This document shows, piece by piece, positions 60,369 to 64,000 of a DNA stretch of 64,000 bases. Below the pieces are notes generated by a model, which ran no database searches, was not told where the DNA came from, and was given only the letters and a program-made list of their open reading frames with translations. Numbering within the stretch: position 1 is the stretch's first letter; every line of letters starts with the position of its first letter. The stretch comes from Rhexocercosporidium sp. MPI-PUGE-AT-0058 (lineage: Eukaryota > Ascomycota > Leotiomycetes > Helotiales): NCBI GenBank assembly GCA_020746875.1, contig JAGTJL010000007.1, positions 310,001-374,000 on the forward strand, written 5' to 3'. Both the position numbers and the translations under genes were made by a program.

Positions 60369-60928
60369 TCGGACCGTCTGAGAAAAGATCACCAATTCAT
60401 GACACCACAAAACCACAGAATTCGCCTTGGCTCAGTTAGCCTGACCAAATGCTTCCGCCATCACAAGCTCCCGATTCATCATCTCAAACCCAAAATCGAT
60501 TCAAAACAATGAAAAAATCAAGTGATTGAGCCAAGCTAGCCAAGAAGCTCGTCGCCTTGGTTTTGAAGCTTCATCCAATTCCAAGGATGACTGAAATGTT
60601 CCAGAATGCCTCCAAAAGCCGGGATCTTCTTAACCCTGGCATCACGTCAAATCCTTCCAAGGCCATGGGAACAAGTGGAATTCCTCCTTGAGCACGCAAT
60701 CCGCGCTATGTATTCATTTGGGTGGCACGCTGAAAAGTTGTCATTTCTCTGTACTTTCAGATGCCTGATCCTCTGCACAAAACCATGTCCCTCCTCCTTC
60801 TAGAAGCTTTCTATTCTTCTTCCCTTCCTGTCAATTGCATTATCTGACGTTGCGCCCACTAAGTATATATCCGGCACTTGTATGCCCCACTCGCGGCTCT
60901 CACATCGACAACGTCGAAAAGAAAAATC
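60369..60928. other. intergenic, promoter of permease
   Basis: Between the transposon end and the permease start. A 65-codon frame at 60606 shows no domain. Nothing else seen. Confidence 0.5.
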
Positions 60929-62746
60929 ATGGCGGACTCAAGAGGCAGCGACGTCAAAGTGATACATCACAGCGACAACGACAACGACATCGAAATTAGT
61001 AAATATCCTCCTATCGACGGTCATGATGGCGAACACCATGTCGTTGCGGATAAACTGGCGCGAAAGCTATCTGCGAGACAAGTTCAAATGATTGCGATCG
61101 GAGGGACAATCGGCACGGGATTGTTTCTAGGAACGGGCAAATCGCTCGCGACTGGTGGTCCGGCATCTATGCTTATTGCTTATGCGATCGTGGGTGCAAT
61201 TGTATTGTTGACTATGTTAGCGTTGGGTGAAATGGCTGCGTATGTGCCAATTGCGGGATCGTTTTGTACTTTTGCTGGGAGATATGTTGATGATTCTCTG
61301 GGATTTGCTTTGACTGTGAGTCCCTCTACCTTGGAAGAAAGCGACTGCTTGCTGATGGATGCAGTGGAATTATTGGTTCAACGACGCAGTTTCTACAGCT
61401 GCTGATTTGGTGGCTCTTCAAATCGTCTTCGAGTATTGGGATACTAGTTTACCCGGGTGGGCATTAAGTCTCATTTTCTGGGTCTTTCTTGTTCTTGCAA
61501 ATATCATCACAGTCAAACTATATGGTGAAGTAAGTCATTTTAAATTTTAAGAGGACGGAACTAAATCTTTTCTAGCTTGAATACTGGTTGAGTTTGTTGA
61601 AAGTCGTCACGATTGTTGTAAGTGGGCTAGAATGCAATAAAATCAAGATTCCAAGACTAACCCGGCTAGATCTTCATCATTCTTGGCATTGTCGTGAACT
61701 GCGGTGGGAACACTGAGCATAGATATTTAGGAGCGCACAATTGGTACATTGGCGATGCCCCTTTTGTCGGGGGTATCGGTGGATTCGCATCCGTCTTCGT
61801 AACAGCTTCATTCGCCTGTAAGTCCACCACTCATCTTCACGCGCTTATCTAACATCCCACAGACGGCGGCACAGAATCCATCGCAATCACCGCTGGAGAG
61901 ACCAAAAACCCCACCAAGAATCTCCCAAGGGTAGTCAAGAATGTGTTCTGGCGCATCCTCCTCTTCTACATCCTCTCAGTCCTCATTATTGGTCTCAATG
62001 TCTCATCGAAATACCCGAACCTCTCAACCAAGAAATCATCCACTTCGCCGTTCACGATCGTCTTCCAAATGGCTGGAGCTAACGCGGCAGGATCTTTCAT
62101 CAACGCCGTCATTATGACATCCGTCATAAGTGCAGGAAACCACGCCTTATTTGCCGGGACTCGTCTCATGTACTCACTCTCCGTCGATCGCCACGCACCA
62201 ATGGTCTTCGCAAAGTTGAACCGGAATAAAGTCCCCTGGATCGCTGTTCTCGCCACGAGCGCAATCAGCGGTCTCTGTTTTGGTGCATCATTCATCGGAG
62301 CAGGACAGCTCTGGACATGGCTCCAGAATATCGTCGGCGTGTCTAATCAGATCGCATGGACAGCCATCGCAGCAACATCGATCCGTTTCCGAGGAGCTAT
62401 GGAACGACAAGGAAAGACTCATCTCCTTCCCTTCAAGAATCTCACTTACCCTTACGGACCATGGATCTCGCTCATTCTCAACATCGTCATCATTTTAGTG
62501 CAGGGATGGAGCTCGTTCAGCCCGAAATTCTCGGCAGTGGATTTTGTGAGTTATTATGTCGAGATCCCGATCATGCTCGTAATGTACTTGGGATGGAAGT
62601 TGTGGAAGAGGACGAGGGTTGTGAGATATGAAGATATGGATCTCGAGACTGATGTTTATGTTGTTAATGAACACGATTTGGCAGAGACGGAGAGGGAGAA
62701 GAGTGCGAGGGGGAAGGTTGAGAGGGTGATTCGGTGGATTTTCTAA
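60929..62746 (+). CDS. amino-acid permease (YAT family, basic amino-acid-like)
   Basis: Five exons (60929-61315, 61365-61529, 61576-61617, 61670-61817, 61863-62746) give 541 residues, the normal length for fungal plasma-membrane amino-acid:proton symporters with 12 helices. The family start LSARQVQMIAIGGTIGTGLFLGTG (in parts) and GEMAAYVPIAGSF, FNDAVSTAADLVALQIV, VTASFAYGGTESIAITAGE and AVIMTSVISAGNHALFAGTR are all present. The segment QGWSSFSPKFSAVDFVSYYVEI resembles Can1/Lyp1 (basic amino acids); the substrate call is weak. All introns are 45-52 nt and join in frame. The N-terminal acidic tail is cytosolic. It starts 560 bp beyond the transposon, which may have affected its promoter. Confidence 0.88.
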
Positions 62747-63254
62747 GCTTGTTGCATACCTGGATGGAACTTTATCAACGTATTGTGAGGATACCGAATC
62801 TTAGTTGCACCATCGTGATCTCCCTTTAAAGAGTCTCGAGGACGAGAATGACTTCCGCTGTCCTTTTTTCGACCAAGCCAATTGTTGTATTCCTAGACAA
62901 GTAGGCAGCCAAAACATCCTTCGTCCAACCCTTCAAGCCACGAAAGAAATCCAAAATCATTGCTCAAATCCAAAATAAACTTTGTACAACCTCGGAGTTA
63001 GATCCTCCATAAGCACCTCAGCCTCGGCCTCATTAAAGTTCAAGTGAGATTACCGTGACTTTAAACTTTTACGTGAAACAAGTCTTACCCCGACCTCAAT
63101 CCATCACTCACTCATCTCAGTTCATCAACAAGCCAACGATTCTTGGCCAACATCGTCGATTTCAAGCCGATCTGAAAACAATACTGCACTTCACAGCCAG
63201 TATCTCCTCTCCTCTCTCGCAAGAAAGCCAACCAAAGGTCCCCAACCATCCATC
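62747..63254. other. intergenic
   Basis: Permease 3' flank and promoter of the next gene. Nothing recognised. Confidence 0.5.
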
Positions 63255-63758
63255 ATGGCACCGCCCACAAATTCCACATCTATAACCCACATCTCCCTCA
63301 TCTATCGTTTCTATTTCCTGTACTACGAGCCCTTCGGCGCCATCTTAGGAACCTATCTCTGCCTATTCAATCCTCAGCGTTTCCTTTCCGGGACCGTGCC
63401 AGTGCCAGCCTACCTGTCCTTCTCATCCCCCTCCGGCATGACCACCTCAACCAACCACACTATCACCATCTCCCCCATTCTCCAAATGCAACTAATCAAC
63501 ATCGCCTCGCTGTACGTCCTCTTCGCCATCACCGAAGGCGTCGTGCTGCGTTTGACGCGCCAGAAGAGCATCTGGCTGGCTATCATCACGGCCATGGCGT
63601 GTGCCGATACGGGTCATCTGTATGCGGCGTGGAGTGTGAGTCCGGCGCGGATGGGGGATGTGGGTGCGTGGAATGGGGATGAGTGGATTAATTACGGAAC
63701 GCTGTTTGCGGGGTTAGGGTTGAGGATTCTGTTTTTGATGGGGGTTGGGAGGAGGTGA
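63255..63758 (+). CDS. small four-helix membrane protein, unknown function
   Basis: A single exon of 167 residues with about four membrane helices: RFYFLYYEPFGAILGTYLCLF in part near the start, INIASLYVLFAITEGVVL, SIWLAIITAMACADTGHLYAAW in part, and NYGTLFAGLGLRILFLMGVG. The conserved-looking core (MACADTGHLYAAW, WINYG) suggests a widespread fungal membrane family (possibly DUF7704), which I name only tentatively. The start ATG at 63255 is preceded by CATCC. No signal peptide. Confidence 0.7.
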   Translation: MAPPTNSTSITHISLIYRFYFLYYEPFGAILGTYLCLFNPQRFLSGTVPVPAYLSFSSPSGMTTSTNHTITISPILQMQLINIASLYVLFAITEGVVLRLTRQKSIWLAIITAMACADTGHLYAAWSVSPARMGDVGAWNGDEWINYGTLFAGLGLRILFLMGVGRR

Positions 63759-64000
63759 GAAGTGTGAAGGGAAGTGTAACATGACATGAGAATGTGGTAT
63801 GTGAAGGAGTGGAAGGTTTAGAGTTGGCAGGTACTAGAATCAAATTGATATTTCAGATGCTCCCCTATGATACAACAATGACACTCGAAGATCCCACCGA
63901 TTCCTCTAAAACTCCAGCAATGCTGCCCGCAAACTCCACACCATGCATACAAAACACAAAACCAAAACAAAAGCCATTTTCCATGCAAAATCCAACCCAC
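63759..64000. other. intergenic to window edge
   Basis: 3' flank of the last gene. A 60-codon minus-strand frame touching the window end is Cys/Trp-rich and is probably not coding. Confidence 0.4.

Noticed and set aside
62345..62355. TCTAATCAGAT match in the permease coding region
   Set aside because: One base short of the 12-mer and encodes the normal family residues SNQI; treated as chance.

Overview
The window is nuclear DNA of a filamentous ascomycete (Pezizomycotina). Genes carry short 45-115 bp introns with GT..AG ends and CTAAC/CTGAC-like branch sites, and families typical of these fungi are present: an NPS6/SidD-type siderophore synthetase, 2EXR proteins, an RTA1 protein, a NACHT-ankyrin protein and a PDR-type ABC transporter. 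A Leotiomycetes-like origin is possible but is only an impression. All gene models were read from sequence by joining exons by eye.

Left part (2.0-22.7 kb): an iron-siderophore locus. A secreted alpha/beta hydrolase (2051-3426) is followed by a siderophore-type MFS transporter (4327-6270, minus), a 2062-aa A-T-C-dA-T-C synthetase matching SidD/NPS6 (8932-15165), a full-length ABCB transporter (16425-20381) and a SidJ/DUF1749 hydrolase (21584-22693). The gene set resembles the Aspergillus fumigatus sidJ-sidF-sidH-sidD-ABC-mirD locus, but sidF and sidH are not in the window. The gaps between the four core genes hold repeated exact matches to the GATA-factor (SreA-type) sequence ATCWGATAA plus a recurring 12-bp palindrome-like variant, ATCTGATTAGAT. 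This is the main regulatory signal in the window.

Middle (23-40 kb): a small mitochondrial-type membrane protein, two 2EXR-like genes with a 2EXR-like fragment between them, the nuclear mRNA capping enzyme guanylyltransferase, a WSC-domain surface protein whose 3' end has a reading-frame break, the cohesin factor Pds5, and an opsin-family protein that has lost the retinal-binding lysine.

Right part (41-64 kb): a 2040-aa NACHT-ankyrin (NLR-like) protein, a PDR/ABCG drug transporter, a conserved acidic protein of unknown function, an RTA1 membrane protein, a degraded Fot1/pogo-like DNA transposon (59101-60366, TA target duplication, nested inverted repeats, RIP-like arm differences), a basic amino-acid-type permease and a small four-helix membrane protein.

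Housekeeping genes (capping enzyme, Pds5, amino-acid permease) are mixed with accessory ones. The siderophore locus is the only clear functional cluster: synthesis (SidD), transport (MFS uptake, ABC of unknown direction) and intracellular release (SidJ), with candidate shared iron control.
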